Shown here one piece after another: positions 24,388 through 32,419 of a stretch of DNA of 43,670 bases. Location: positions 1 to 43,670 of IMG/VR virus record IMGVR_UViG_3300000116_009373; one strand, 5' to 3'. Position numbers and translations under genes: made by a program. How positions within the stretch are numbered: position 1 is the stretch's first letter; each line of letters opens with the position of its first letter. Under the pieces are notes generated by a model. That model worked only from the letters and a program-made list of their open reading frames with translations, did no database searches and was not told where the DNA came from. The stretch is from a virus.

Positions 24388-25107
24388 CTATTGTTGTCTT
24401 ACAATAAAATATCGTGAAAAACTTCCTTCTTCAGTAAATTCTATTTTAGCTAGTCCTTTATTACTAACATACATTGTGCCATCAGCTCCTTTATTTGCTG
24501 AAAGTATTTCTCTAAATGAGATAGCTGAGAATGGAATCAAATCACTAGGTGTTGTAAATTCAGCGGGTTCATAAAATTTTGCTTTGTTAGCATGAGCTGT
24601 TCTTTCTCCTAATATAATTTCAACCACCTTCTCATCTTGGTTTGTTATTGTAGTGTTTATAGTAAAGTCTTTAATTTTTTCTAATGCACTATGTGCTTTT
24701 AAAAACCCACTAATAAAATCAGCCTCAATTTTAAATGAAAAATCAAAATCAACTTCTTGAACTTTGGGTACTTCTTGAATAATAGTGGCATCACTTAAAT
24801 TATAATCTAAATCAATTTTATTATCACTAATTTTTAATTTATTAACTATACCCGTATTATCAGCCTTTAATTCTAACTGTAAATCTTCATTTGTTATGTT
24901 TATTAACTTTAACAATGAATCCGTGTTATATATTCCAATTTTATTTTCAGGAAGAGGTAAATCAAATGTAAGTTCACCTACAGCATCTTTAGTTTCAGTA
25001 CTAAAGTTAATCTTAGCTTGGGAACCATCTAAGTTCCATACAACCCCACCTACTAAACCTCCTAAAAAATACTTTTCTATATTATTTACTATATGACTTT
25101 TCTTCAA
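24388..25107 (-). CDS. 45: Sliding clamp, gp45-like
   Basis: Processivity factor that encircles DNA and tethers gp43. Length of 239 aa is close to T4 gp45 (228). The segment IGIYNTDSLLKLINITNED around residue 58 corresponds to the AIYDLNGFLGIL region of T4 gp45, and the second-domain start near residue 120 (FSFKIEADFISGFLKAHS) matches the repeated clamp-domain layout. Identity is low, so the call also rests on the presence of gp44, gp62 and gp43. No ATG is available: the frame starts with a TTG at 25107, overlapping the DUF6165 gene by 26 bases. Confidence 0.75.
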   Translation of the reverse strand: MKKSHIVNNIEKYFLGGLVGGVVWNLDGSQAKINFSTETKDAVGELTFDLPLPENKIGIYNTDSLLKLINITNEDLQLELKADNTGIVNKLKISDNKIDLDYNLSDATIIQEVPKVQEVDFDFSFKIEADFISGFLKAHSALEKIKDFTINTTITNQDEKVVEIILGERTAHANKAKFYEPAEFTTPSDLIPFSAISFREILSANKGADGTMYVSNKGLAKIEFTEEGSFSRYFIVRQQ

Positions 25108-25465
25108 CTAATCGTGATTTGGTTAATAAATTTATATGTCTTTTTATCTCTGACCTTTCATCGTTTAATCTATAAACAGATCTTGCTAATTCCACGAATT
25201 CTTTATCAAATCGTTTTTCTTTTTCACAATCACGAATCCAGTCTTCTACATCCCAAAGTTTACTATTAACCTCGGATAATTGATCTACCTTATTATATAA
25301 TGATTTATCACCAAAAATTTGGAATAAATGCATTACACAATCATTAAGAATCTCCCATTCTTTAGAAATATTTTCTAATTGGACTATATTCTTAATTTTA
25401 TCTAGTTTTAATTCTAGGATAGTCATTTTATCTACTATCTCGCCATTGGATATCTCTATTTTCAT
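25082..25465 (-). CDS. DUF6165 family protein
   Basis: Matches the DUF6165 pattern: MKIEISNGEIVDKMTILELK at the start, KLWDVEDWIRD in the middle and ELARSVYRLND towards the end. The family is mostly helical, of unknown function, and is usually found beside glycosyltransferases. The ATG at 25465 gives an ATGA overlap with the phosphomannomutase stop, so this start is preferred over the longer reading from 25501. Length 127 aa. The sugar context here fits the family's habit. Confidence 0.75.
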   Translation of the reverse strand: MKIEISNGEIVDKMTILELKLDKIKNIVQLENISKEWEILNDCVMHLFQIFGDKSLYNKVDQLSEVNSKLWDVEDWIRDCEKEKRFDKEFVELARSVYRLNDERSEIKRHINLLTKSRLVEEKSYSK

Positions 25466-26163
25466 ACCATGTAATGTAATAACCTTTCTGTGTCTCTCCA
25501 AGTTTTTACTGCATGAGTTTTACAACCTTTTCGTTTTTGTGCTATAAGTTGTCGTTCCACGGGCCAATCATTTCCTCCTGGTGTTAATCTATCTCCAAAG
25601 AATTCAAATTTACCTTTAATATCTTTTACAATTTGACCTTTATCTTTACCTAATTCGTAAATATCAATACTTATTTCACCTCCTACTACAGCATCTAACC
25701 ATGGATATCTTTCTTTAATTTCCCAAGCAAATTCTTTACGTTCTTGGTGTTCTTTTTCCCATACATCATAATGTTCCCTTTGTTCTTGAGTACAATTTCT
25801 ACCTATAGTTGAAAAATTAACAGCACCATCACGTTTTTCAATATGATTTCCATATCGGTGAGGGTATTTAGATTTTTCTAAAAATATTTCAAGTAAACCT
25901 TCACATTGTATTGGTAAATTGAATTCATATTGATATTCTAATTTATCTTTAATATAAAGTTGATTACCTGAGTTTTGATAGCAACGATCAACTGAACCCC
26001 AGATATCAAATCCAACTTGTTCAATTGTTTTATCTCTATCACTACCAGATATTAACCAAACTTTATTTTTTTTAATAAAAGACTGAAAAAATGTTTTAAA
26101 TTTAGGATCAATTAATCCTCGAGATGGAGTTAAGGTTCCATCAACATCAAAAATATATATCAT
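25462..26163 (-). CDS. Phosphomannomutase, eukaryotic type (HAD)
   Basis: Interconverts mannose-6-phosphate and mannose-1-phosphate. It is a HAD-family PMM of the eukaryotic type, not the bacterial ManB/AlgC type. Motif I is FDVDGTLTPSR with both aspartates, the substrate-binding segment is KRDGAVNFSTIGRNC, GGEISIDIYELGKDKGQ supplies the cap and lysine region, and FFGDRLTPGGNDWPV is motif IV. Length of 233 aa fits (human PMM2 is 246). It supplies the mannose-1-phosphate needed for GDP-mannose and, through gmd/fcl, GDP-fucose. Overlaps both neighbours by four bases. Confidence 0.88.
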   Translation of the reverse strand: MIYIFDVDGTLTPSRGLIDPKFKTFFQSFIKKNKVWLISGSDRDKTIEQVGFDIWGSVDRCYQNSGNQLYIKDKLEYQYEFNLPIQCEGLLEIFLEKSKYPHRYGNHIEKRDGAVNFSTIGRNCTQEQREHYDVWEKEHQERKEFAWEIKERYPWLDAVVGGEISIDIYELGKDKGQIVKDIKGKFEFFGDRLTPGGNDWPVERQLIAQKRKGCKTHAVKTWRDTERLLHYMV

Positions 26164-26558
26164 AACGATTCTGCTATTAATTTTTTAAATTTTGTTGTAG
26201 ACCACCCATGGTCTCTAGTAATCCAAAATATAGGAATGTTTAAATCACTTCCTGTAAATTCTTTACCTTGATAATCTACACCTTGAAAACGAACATCATA
26301 ATTTGAAGTAGATAAAATTCTATATAAATCTTCTTCTGTTTTATAAGTTCTTACACTATTAATAGTACTAAGTGCTAACAATATATCAATTCGTTCTAAG
26401 GAAGATAATATTGGTTTTAGTTTTTCAGGACGTTCTATAGAAGGGTCTTGATGTAATAAAACTGTTAACCTATCACATTGAAGACTTGCTATATTAAACA
26501 TTTGAACATAACCCGGATGAATTACATCAAAAGCACCTGCTATAACTCCTTTAATCAT
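26160..26558 (-). CDS. Cytidylyltransferase, TagD/glycerol-3-P type
   Basis: Nucleotidyltransferase of 132 aa, the size of TagD (129 aa). GAFDVIHPGY replaces the usual GTFDxxHxGH: the first histidine is kept and the second is Tyr. The C-terminal signature WSTTKFKKLI corresponds to ISTTKIKEEI. VRFQGVDYQGKEF matches the family's substrate loop. It should transfer CMP to a small phosphate such as glycerol-3-phosphate. The missing second histidine of the HxGH motif may weaken or change the activity. It is between phosphomannomutase and the second polymerase half. Confidence 0.75.
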   Translation of the reverse strand: MIKGVIAGAFDVIHPGYVQMFNIASLQCDRLTVLLHQDPSIERPEKLKPILSSLERIDILLALSTINSVRTYKTEEDLYRILSTSNYDVRFQGVDYQGKEFTGSDLNIPIFWITRDHGWSTTKFKKLIAESL

Positions 26559-27478
26559 ATAAAAAACTGGTTAACATATGGATTAGTGGTTAATCTCCAT
26601 CCTAAATCGCTATAAAATCCTTCTAATTTATTTAATAGAATAGTATCAAATACTTTTTCTTTATCAGCAAAACGATTTAAAAAATCTCTAATCTTATCAG
26701 GCATATCAAAATCAAGATAAGCTAATGCTTCTATATTATATGGATTTTTTTTCATATAAATCCATTTTACTTTATCTCCTTGAACTACAGGACTATGTTT
26801 TTTACTTAATTGCCAATAATTGAGTAAGTCATTATATTTTATTGTAGCACGAACAGCAGCAGGTGCCCCTTTGCGTATAACTGTAAAGGCTTCTGCGCCT
26901 ACAGGCTTGCGTTCGATATACTTATTTAATGTTTTTACTCCCGTAGGATTACCTAATTCCTCAATAGGCATGTCATGTAGTATCTTTTTTTTAAAATCTA
27001 ATATACGTTTATCTATATCACCTTGAGGAGTACCTTTTAACACATCTTCAAGAGCATTTTTAAAAAAATTACCAAATACCTTAGGGAAGTTTGATTTTTT
27101 ATACTCTAATCCTTTTACATCTAATACTTCTTTTTTAATACCCTCTTGTTTTGTAATCCATTGAGCATAACGTCTTGGGGCTCTAAAATAGGCAGAACGA
27201 ATTACTGCCTCTGTTTTCATCTCTAGTCTATGATCGTTAACATTAAAACAATCTCGAGCAAGACTATCATAATGATTACTAATATAATCTTGGTAATAGA
27301 GAGCAATTTTTTCCAGTTTACTATCTTTTTCTTCATCTGAAAGTTCTTCAAAATTAGGGTTTAAATGATTTAAAAGAGGTTCGGCATTAAAATAATTAGA
27401 ATCCGTATCAACATAAGCACAATAGTTTATGTCTTCTTCATCACAAATATACCAAGGTGTTTCTTCTAAATGTTTCAT
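26555..27478 (-). CDS. 43B: DNA polymerase family B, C-terminal half (gp43B)
   Basis: Completes the polymerase begun at 28103-29818. Motif C is YVDTDSNYF at residues 22-30, holding both catalytic aspartates (D24, D26). The remaining 270 residues are thumb domain. A short hydrophobic C-terminus (VNQFFI) could be the clamp-binding tail. The protein begins just before motif C, at a position where T4 gp43 is uninterrupted. It should bind the A half to give one active enzyme. The 924-base gene overlaps both neighbours by one to four bases. Confidence 0.88.
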   Translation of the reverse strand: MKHLEETPWYICDEEDINYCAYVDTDSNYFNAEPLLNHLNPNFEELSDEEKDSKLEKIALYYQDYISNHYDSLARDCFNVNDHRLEMKTEAVIRSAYFRAPRRYAQWITKQEGIKKEVLDVKGLEYKKSNFPKVFGNFFKNALEDVLKGTPQGDIDKRILDFKKKILHDMPIEELGNPTGVKTLNKYIERKPVGAEAFTVIRKGAPAAVRATIKYNDLLNYWQLSKKHSPVVQGDKVKWIYMKKNPYNIEALAYLDFDMPDKIRDFLNRFADKEKVFDTILLNKLEGFYSDLGWRLTTNPYVNQFFI

Positions 27479-27738
27479 TAAAACGTTCTTTCTCCAGGAA
27501 CCTGAACTATTCCTCCGTCCGATTGTCCTATACTATTTAATATACGCTCTCTAAGTTTAATTTCAAACTGGATTCCATCAAATTTAAATTTACCTCCTTG
27601 TTGGAGCATTTTACGAAAAAATATTTCGCGTTTTTCGCTCCAAGATTCACTCATTTTTATAAGTTCTTCTTTTGTAGCGAGTTTATCATCCACCATTACG
27701 TGAATTCCTTTTCTTAATGCTTGTTTTGTTAATGCCAT
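27478..27738 (-). CDS. Hypothetical protein, 86 aa, between polymerase halves
   Basis: Basic protein with an N-terminal helix containing LTKQALRKGIHVMVDDKLATK, a middle helix, and a GGKFKFDGIQFEIKLRERI strand-helix. No known motif. It separates the cupin gene from polymerase half B and shares a TAATG junction with the latter. It is not an endonuclease by any motif I can see. Function unknown. Confidence 0.6.
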   Translation of the reverse strand: MALTKQALRKGIHVMVDDKLATKEELIKMSESWSEKREIFFRKMLQQGGKFKFDGIQFEIKLRERILNSIGQSDGGIVQVPGERTF

Positions 27739-27740
27739 GT

Positions 27741-28103
27741 TTATGTTCTATTATGATCGTCTTCTAATCTTACAATGTCGTCTTCACCAAAGTAAGTCCC
27801 TGTTTGTACTTCTATAAATTGTACTATTTCATCTGTTTCATTCCATGCTCTATGTTTAGCACCTAATGGTATTTTAATTGATTCACCTGGTTCTCTAAAT
27901 ACTTTTTCATTATCTAAAATAATAGTTAAATTACCTCTTATTACAGTCCATTGTTCTTGGCGTTTATAGTGATATTGATAAGATAATCTTTTTCCAGGAG
28001 CAACTGTTATCCGTTTAACTTTACATTCATTTGAATTAAGTAATACTTCATACATACCCCAAGGACGACTTTCTACATTATCTTTTATATATTCAAATTC
28101 CAT
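27741..28103 (-). CDS. Mannose-6-phosphate isomerase-type cupin
   Basis: Single-domain cupin, 120 aa, matching the C-terminal isomerase domain of type II phosphomannose isomerases. RPWGMYEVL is the family start, YHYKRQEQWTVIRG is the first cupin motif with metal-binding histidine and glutamate, KIPLGAKHRAWN is the second, and IEVQTGTYFGEDDIVRLEDD is the family C-terminus. It should convert fructose-6-phosphate to mannose-6-phosphate, feeding the viral phosphomannomutase. It lies between the two DNA polymerase halves, an odd place for a sugar gene. Confidence 0.85.
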   Translation of the reverse strand: MEFEYIKDNVESRPWGMYEVLLNSNECKVKRITVAPGKRLSYQYHYKRQEQWTVIRGNLTIILDNEKVFREPGESIKIPLGAKHRAWNETDEIVQFIEVQTGTYFGEDDIVRLEDDHNRT

Positions 28104-29818
28104 TATACTTCTAACTTTAATTCATTCTTCATAACTTTATTCATATGACGATTAGCAACTAAGGCTGATTCTTGAATTATGCGCCATCCTGATAATGTAA
28201 TGGCTTCACTTAATATAGACAAAGGCATTCCATATCTAAATGAATTTAGTGCTGTAGCTCCATATAAGGAATTAAGTAAAATTTTCATTGTATATTGTAG
28301 TAAATGGTTTTTAGCACCACCTTCATTATTGCCTGCTTTATAACATTTTTTCATTTCATTTTTATATATAACTCTTTCATTAAACCATTTATTTAAAACA
28401 GTAGATAATACAGATTCTTTATCTGTTTTAAAAAAGGTACCATTTGCAGCAACTGACCAATTATTCTTTTCTATTAAGTCAATTAATTGACCAATACTTA
28501 CTCTACGGGTATTATCACTATTTCTATTAGGATCTAATATTACTACTTCTTCCTCAGGATTTTTTTCTTTTAAATCATTTAATCCTAATCTATTATTACG
28601 ATCATCAGGATCTACTATTTTACCTACAATAGTTTCCCTACCAATATTTAAGGTCATTATAATTGAGGGATATAATGAAGTTAAATCTTCATCAAACATA
28701 TATTTATAAAGACCTGCTTTAGGACAAAATAAATAACCTCCAGCATAATTTAATTTTTTTTCCCCTTTAGGTCTTCCAGGGGGTATAATTTTTTGAGAAA
28801 GTAAATATGATGAAATAGCACCATCATGAATTTTTGAAGAAGCATATACCTCACTATAACGAACTTTACCTTTATGTGCTAAATTTTTAGTTAAAGCAAG
28901 ATATTGGAGTTTTTTATCTAATTCAACTAATATTTCAACATCAACAAAGTTATATTGAATGAATTTATGTATATTTTCTTCAAATAGTTTATCAAGTGAA
29001 CCTTCGTATTCGATTTTATTAATTCCTACATATTTTTCACCAATAGAATCTAATTTCCAACTTGGCTCGTCTTCCCAACTATATTTTTTATGTAATCTCA
29101 TATAATCAAGTGATTCAACACCTGCTATATCTACAAATTGATCTCTTTTATACCAATATTTATTGTTTTTTTTATATTTTACAACTCCGATAGGAGATAA
29201 ACGTTTAGCATCTTTTTCACCTAAAACAATACACATTCTATGAAATAGATAAGGAATATCAAAGTAATCACTATTATAACCTACTAAAATATCTGGTTCT
29301 ATCTCTTCCATTTTATTTAAAAATGTATCTAATAGATCAGCCTCATATCTTAATGGTATAATTTCTTTATTTTTAGTTTTTGTACGTTTTAATATACCTT
29401 TTTTATCTAAAATAACAATAGACCACCAATCTGCTTGTTTATCATACCAAGCAATAGAAGTAATAGGTTTAGGAGCATTAGAAATGTATTCTTCAGTTAA
29501 TGCTCCTCCCATTTCACATTCTATATCAAAAAATACTTCTCTATGAGAAGTAGATGGTTCATCATTAATACCATATTCTTCTATAAGAAATTTTTGGTGA
29601 GCTGAGATATCAGCAAAGTGTAAACCATGAGTGTTTCTGTCCCAATTATGAGTACGTATTAAATGTTCTCCCTTTAATCCTTTATATTTAGCATCTTCTT
29701 CTCGACACTCTCTATAAGCATAATTGTTCCAATTAATCTGTCTATAACCATCATCATCCCACAAGTGTATAAGGTGTTTATTTTCACCTTTACCTTGTTC
29801 GTAGATCTTTTTATACAT
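28103..29818 (-). CDS. 43A: DNA polymerase family B, N-terminal half (gp43A)
   Basis: Exonuclease and palm/fingers part of the replicative polymerase, 571 aa. Exo I is FFDIE (D98, E100), exo II is GYNSDYFDIPYL near 180-191 and exo III is in YNFVDVEI (D293). Motif A is DLTSLYPS at 378-385 and motif B is in ILLNSLYGA towards the end. It stops after motif B, shortly before motif C, which is on the separate gene at 26555-27478. T4 gp43 is 898 aa; the two halves together are 878. The split resembles those reported for gp43 in some T4-like phages. It is translated before the cupin gene, sharing its stop with the cupin start. Confidence 0.92.
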   Translation of the reverse strand: MYKKIYEQGKGENKHLIHLWDDDGYRQINWNNYAYRECREEDAKYKGLKGEHLIRTHNWDRNTHGLHFADISAHQKFLIEEYGINDEPSTSHREVFFDIECEMGGALTEEYISNAPKPITSIAWYDKQADWWSIVILDKKGILKRTKTKNKEIIPLRYEADLLDTFLNKMEEIEPDILVGYNSDYFDIPYLFHRMCIVLGEKDAKRLSPIGVVKYKKNNKYWYKRDQFVDIAGVESLDYMRLHKKYSWEDEPSWKLDSIGEKYVGINKIEYEGSLDKLFEENIHKFIQYNFVDVEILVELDKKLQYLALTKNLAHKGKVRYSEVYASSKIHDGAISSYLLSQKIIPPGRPKGEKKLNYAGGYLFCPKAGLYKYMFDEDLTSLYPSIIMTLNIGRETIVGKIVDPDDRNNRLGLNDLKEKNPEEEVVILDPNRNSDNTRRVSIGQLIDLIEKNNWSVAANGTFFKTDKESVLSTVLNKWFNERVIYKNEMKKCYKAGNNEGGAKNHLLQYTMKILLNSLYGATALNSFRYGMPLSILSEAITLSGWRIIQESALVANRHMNKVMKNELKLEV

Positions 29819-29833
29819 AACTTATTTTTTATT

Positions 29834-31102
29834 TCAATACGTTTTAGCATCATCTTGATCTCTATGATCTTCTGATATATCATAACCCGGATTATAGGGT
29901 GTTTTTGGTGCAGAACGTAATTTATTCTCAATTATAGGTTCATCTACAGACTTAGTTACTTCAGATTTTTTACCATAATATGGAGCATTTTTATCTAAAT
30001 ATTCATCTATACTTGATAACTTATCCTTCAATGTACGAATTTCTACTGAGGTATCCTCGTATTTATTAGATAATTCTTCATAGTGTTCTCCATCGTTACC
30101 ATTTCTACCAATTATATTCATTCTTTTTTCACCTTCATCTTCGTCCCAATCCCCTAAATTAAAATTTTTATTTTCTTTATTAATCTTATCTTGAGCTTCT
30201 TCAGCAAGACTAATTGCCTCATCTATTCCATCATCCCATTTTTCATCATTATCAAAAACAGAAAGAACATCTTCTTCTCGTTTAGGGAAGGCTTGAGCAA
30301 AAGCAAAATTAGCTGCAATAACAAGTGAAATAGCTAATGGATCAAAAACAAATATTATTGTTAACAACAATATATTAATAATTTTATCCATTGGGATCCC
30401 TGTTAAACCAGATAGATATTGTAAAGGTCCTAATTCACCTGCTACTCCTGCATTATTTTCTAAATCTAAGATTTTAAATTGGTATTTTTGTAAGGAATCG
30501 GCTGCCACTTCTCGTTTAGTTTGAACCTTTTGTCGGTTTTCTTCTTCCACTTCGATACGTTTTTGGGATAACCTAAGTTCTGTAGTAGAGATTGTTTGTC
30601 GAAAGCCTGAAGATACCGAGGTGTCTCGTACTTGGATGTTCGAAACTTTCGCATTAGATAAAGTAGAAATGTTATTAGAGATTCTTTCAAGTTCCTGATC
30701 ATATCGTATTATATCTTTTTCATAAAATTGTTTCTTTTGGTCTAAAAAGGATACTTGATTTTCCTTAATAGTTAATTGTCTATAGGTATCTTGGTATGCA
30801 GCACTTAAAAAACCATAAATACCCATACTAGTAATTAATACTAATATTATAGTAGCAATACTTAAATAAATTTTAAGTAATTTGTTAATAGTACTCCAAT
30901 ATTGGTATAATAATGAAGCTATTATTAACTTAGCTACTTCTAAAGAACCAGCCATAATAATTACTTCAAATGAGGCTCCAGCAAATAGTTTTGACAAACC
31001 ACTAACAGAATAAAATGCTGCGGATGCAGATACTGAAAGTGCTGAAAAAGCTATTATAAATGGAAAAAAACCTTTCTTAATTGAATTTAGAAAGTTCTTC
31101 AT
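29834..31102 (-). CDS. Membrane protein with coiled coil, 422 aa
   Basis: About four membrane segments: residues about 12-32, 43-66, 76-100 and 245-270. Between the third and the fourth lies a long charged coiled-coil-like region (about 105-230), rich in Gln, Lys and Glu. The C-terminal 150 residues are acidic and soluble (for example DEDEGEKRM). No enzyme motif is seen. It could reshape or tether the host inner membrane or join replication to it. It overlaps the MazG-like gene by 26 bases, and the start is the only Met before the first membrane segment. Confidence 0.7.
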   Translation of the reverse strand: MKNFLNSIKKGFFPFIIAFSALSVSASAAFYSVSGLSKLFAGASFEVIIMAGSLEVAKLIIASLLYQYWSTINKLLKIYLSIATIILVLITSMGIYGFLSAAYQDTYRQLTIKENQVSFLDQKKQFYEKDIIRYDQELERISNNISTLSNAKVSNIQVRDTSVSSGFRQTISTTELRLSQKRIEVEEENRQKVQTKREVAADSLQKYQFKILDLENNAGVAGELGPLQYLSGLTGIPMDKIINILLLTIIFVFDPLAISLVIAANFAFAQAFPKREEDVLSVFDNDEKWDDGIDEAISLAEEAQDKINKENKNFNLGDWDEDEGEKRMNIIGRNGNDGEHYEELSNKYEDTSVEIRTLKDKLSSIDEYLDKNAPYYGKKSEVTKSVDEPIIENKLRSAPKTPYNPGYDISEDHRDQDDAKTY

Positions 31103-31607
31103 CTTTAAAAAATTTAGTTAAATTAGGACGAAAATAACTGATAGATTTCATGACCTTTCTATCTCTAGTTCGGTACACGACATACATATTATCTAACTTT
31201 TCCCAATGGCAATCCTCACCTTGCTCTGTAGCTCTTTGGCTAACAGTCTGTATGGCTTCTTCTTCAGTTTTGCATGCTTTAGACATATTAGATGCTTGTA
31301 CTTCTTGATAGGCGGGCCATATCTTATTTTTAAGACCGTGTAGCATGGTACCATTCCCAAGGGAAACATAAGCAATATCACACAAAGCATCCAAAACTTC
31401 CACGATGTTTCCTGTTTCGCAAGCTTCCTTATATTCTTCGAGTTCTTCAAGAATAAAATCGTAGACAAATTGCCATTCTTTTTTTTCTGGAATTGTGGGT
31501 TCATAATTGTTAGGTTTTCCAAATGTAGCGTTAAATATTTCTACTTCATCTACAAAGGGTACTCGGGGGGTATTACTAAAACCAAATAAGTCTAATTGTT
31601 TACTCAT
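31077..31607 (-). CDS. MazG/HisE-like NTP pyrophosphohydrolase
   Basis: All-alpha NTP pyrophosphatase. The metal motif is ExxE: LEELEEYKEA with E54-E58, followed by ExxD and a further D in VLDALCDIAY (E70, D73, D77). Then a SLGNGTMLHGL segment and a KIWPAYQEVQASNMSK segment follow, as in phage and bacterial MazG-like or phosphoribosyl-ATP pyrophosphatase-like proteins. The C-terminal 60 residues are a separate small domain. It may clean up noncanonical dNTPs or reduce (p)ppGpp-type signals; the substrate cannot be read. Confidence 0.75.
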   Translation of the reverse strand: MSKQLDLFGFSNTPRVPFVDEVEIFNATFGKPNNYEPTIPEKKEWQFVYDFILEELEEYKEACETGNIVEVLDALCDIAYVSLGNGTMLHGLKNKIWPAYQEVQASNMSKACKTEEEAIQTVSQRATEQGEDCHWEKLDNMYVVYRTRDRKVMKSISYFRPNLTKFFKDEELSKFN

Positions 31608-31995
31608 TATTTATTTTTTTTATTATTGAATTATTATGATAATATTCTGCATCCTTATATAAAGGGTGGTTTTTATCTATAGGGAGTATTGATCCTACTG
31701 TTAAATCTATTGGGCTACCATCTTCTAATGTAAAACGAATAGGTTGTAAAATTTCATAGTTCCCTTCTAATTCATCTAATGGTGGAGGAGGTATGATGGT
31801 GGATTTATCTTTTGTTTCTATCATATAGGGGAATAATTCATTTAACTTGTTTTGCCTTCTACCACAACCACAATCTTCTTTGCCTGCTGCTTTTGCAACA
31901 GCATCTGCTATTTTATTTAATCCAGTAGCATGGGTAATTTTAGCAATTGTATCTCCAAATCCTTTTGATTTACCTTTTGGTGGTTTAGATTTCAT
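31600..31995 (-). CDS. Conserved small protein with CGC motif, 131 aa
   Basis: N-terminal half has a lysine-rich start (KPPKGKSKGFGDTIAK) and a DCGCGRRQNKLNELFPY segment near residue 42. The C-terminal half is beta-rich (FTLEDGSPIDLTVGSIL). The pattern is familiar from proteins of phages of Bacteroidota, but the function is unknown. It overlaps the MazG-like gene by eight bases and has four bases between it and the phosphoribosyltransferase gene. Confidence 0.6.
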   Translation of the reverse strand: MKSKPPKGKSKGFGDTIAKITHATGLNKIADAVAKAAGKEDCGCGRRQNKLNELFPYMIETKDKSTIIPPPPLDELEGNYEILQPIRFTLEDGSPIDLTVGSILPIDKNHPLYKDAEYYHNNSIIKKINNE

Positions 31996-31999
31996 GTAT

Positions 32000-32419
32000 T
32001 TAAAATTTTGTTTTGTCTCTTTCTGTTAGAGCTGTATGCATTTCCCATGGAAACTCTATCCATTCATCGCCTACAACTTTACCATAAATATCGGGTTGTA
32101 TTGAAGCTGTTTTTTTAGTAAATAATGTTAATGTAAGACAATTAGGGTATTTTTCTTTAATTTTTTCTAATGTTTCTCCTGAATCACATATGTCATCTAC
32201 AATTAAAGTATTTGAGGCATCTTCTTGAGTTACAGGTTGTTTATATTCTATCCCTGTTCTATGAGATAATAAGACAGCAGGAATTAAACCTCCTCTAGGA
32301 ATACCATATATAAATAAAGGTGGTTTAAATCCTATTTTTTTAATTTTTTCAGTTAGGATTTTTATAATATCTTCAATATCAGAAAAAAATAATATTTGTT
32401 TACCTTCTAAATTTATCAT
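32000..32419 (-). CDS. Purine-type phosphoribosyltransferase
   Basis: Type I PRTase fold, 139 aa. The PRPP loop is TLIVDDICDSGET with both acidic residues; an IYGIPRGGL segment is the PPi loop. A C-terminal DEWIEFPWE segment resembles the hood region of xanthine-guanine PRTases. It is expected to salvage guanine, xanthine or hypoxanthine into nucleotides. It directly overlaps folE, which uses GTP, so it may feed the deazapurine pathway or reuse the guanine released by the DpdA-like transglycosylase; this link is inference. Confidence 0.8.
   Translation of the reverse strand: MINLEGKQILFFSDIEDIIKILTEKIKKIGFKPPLFIYGIPRGGLIPAVLLSHRTGIEYKQPVTQEDASNTLIVDDICDSGETLEKIKEKYPNCLTLTLFTKKTASIQPDIYGKVVGDEWIEFPWEMHTALTERDKTKF

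Noticed and set aside
25466-25501. Longer start of the DUF6165 protein
   Set aside because: The family begins at MKIEISNGEIVDK, and the ATG at 25465 gives an ATGA overlap with the preceding gene.
27478-28103. Intron or intein explaining the split polymerase
   Set aside because: The intervening DNA contains two normal genes with overlapping start and stop codons; no intein splice-site residues or group I intron-like structure were recognised.
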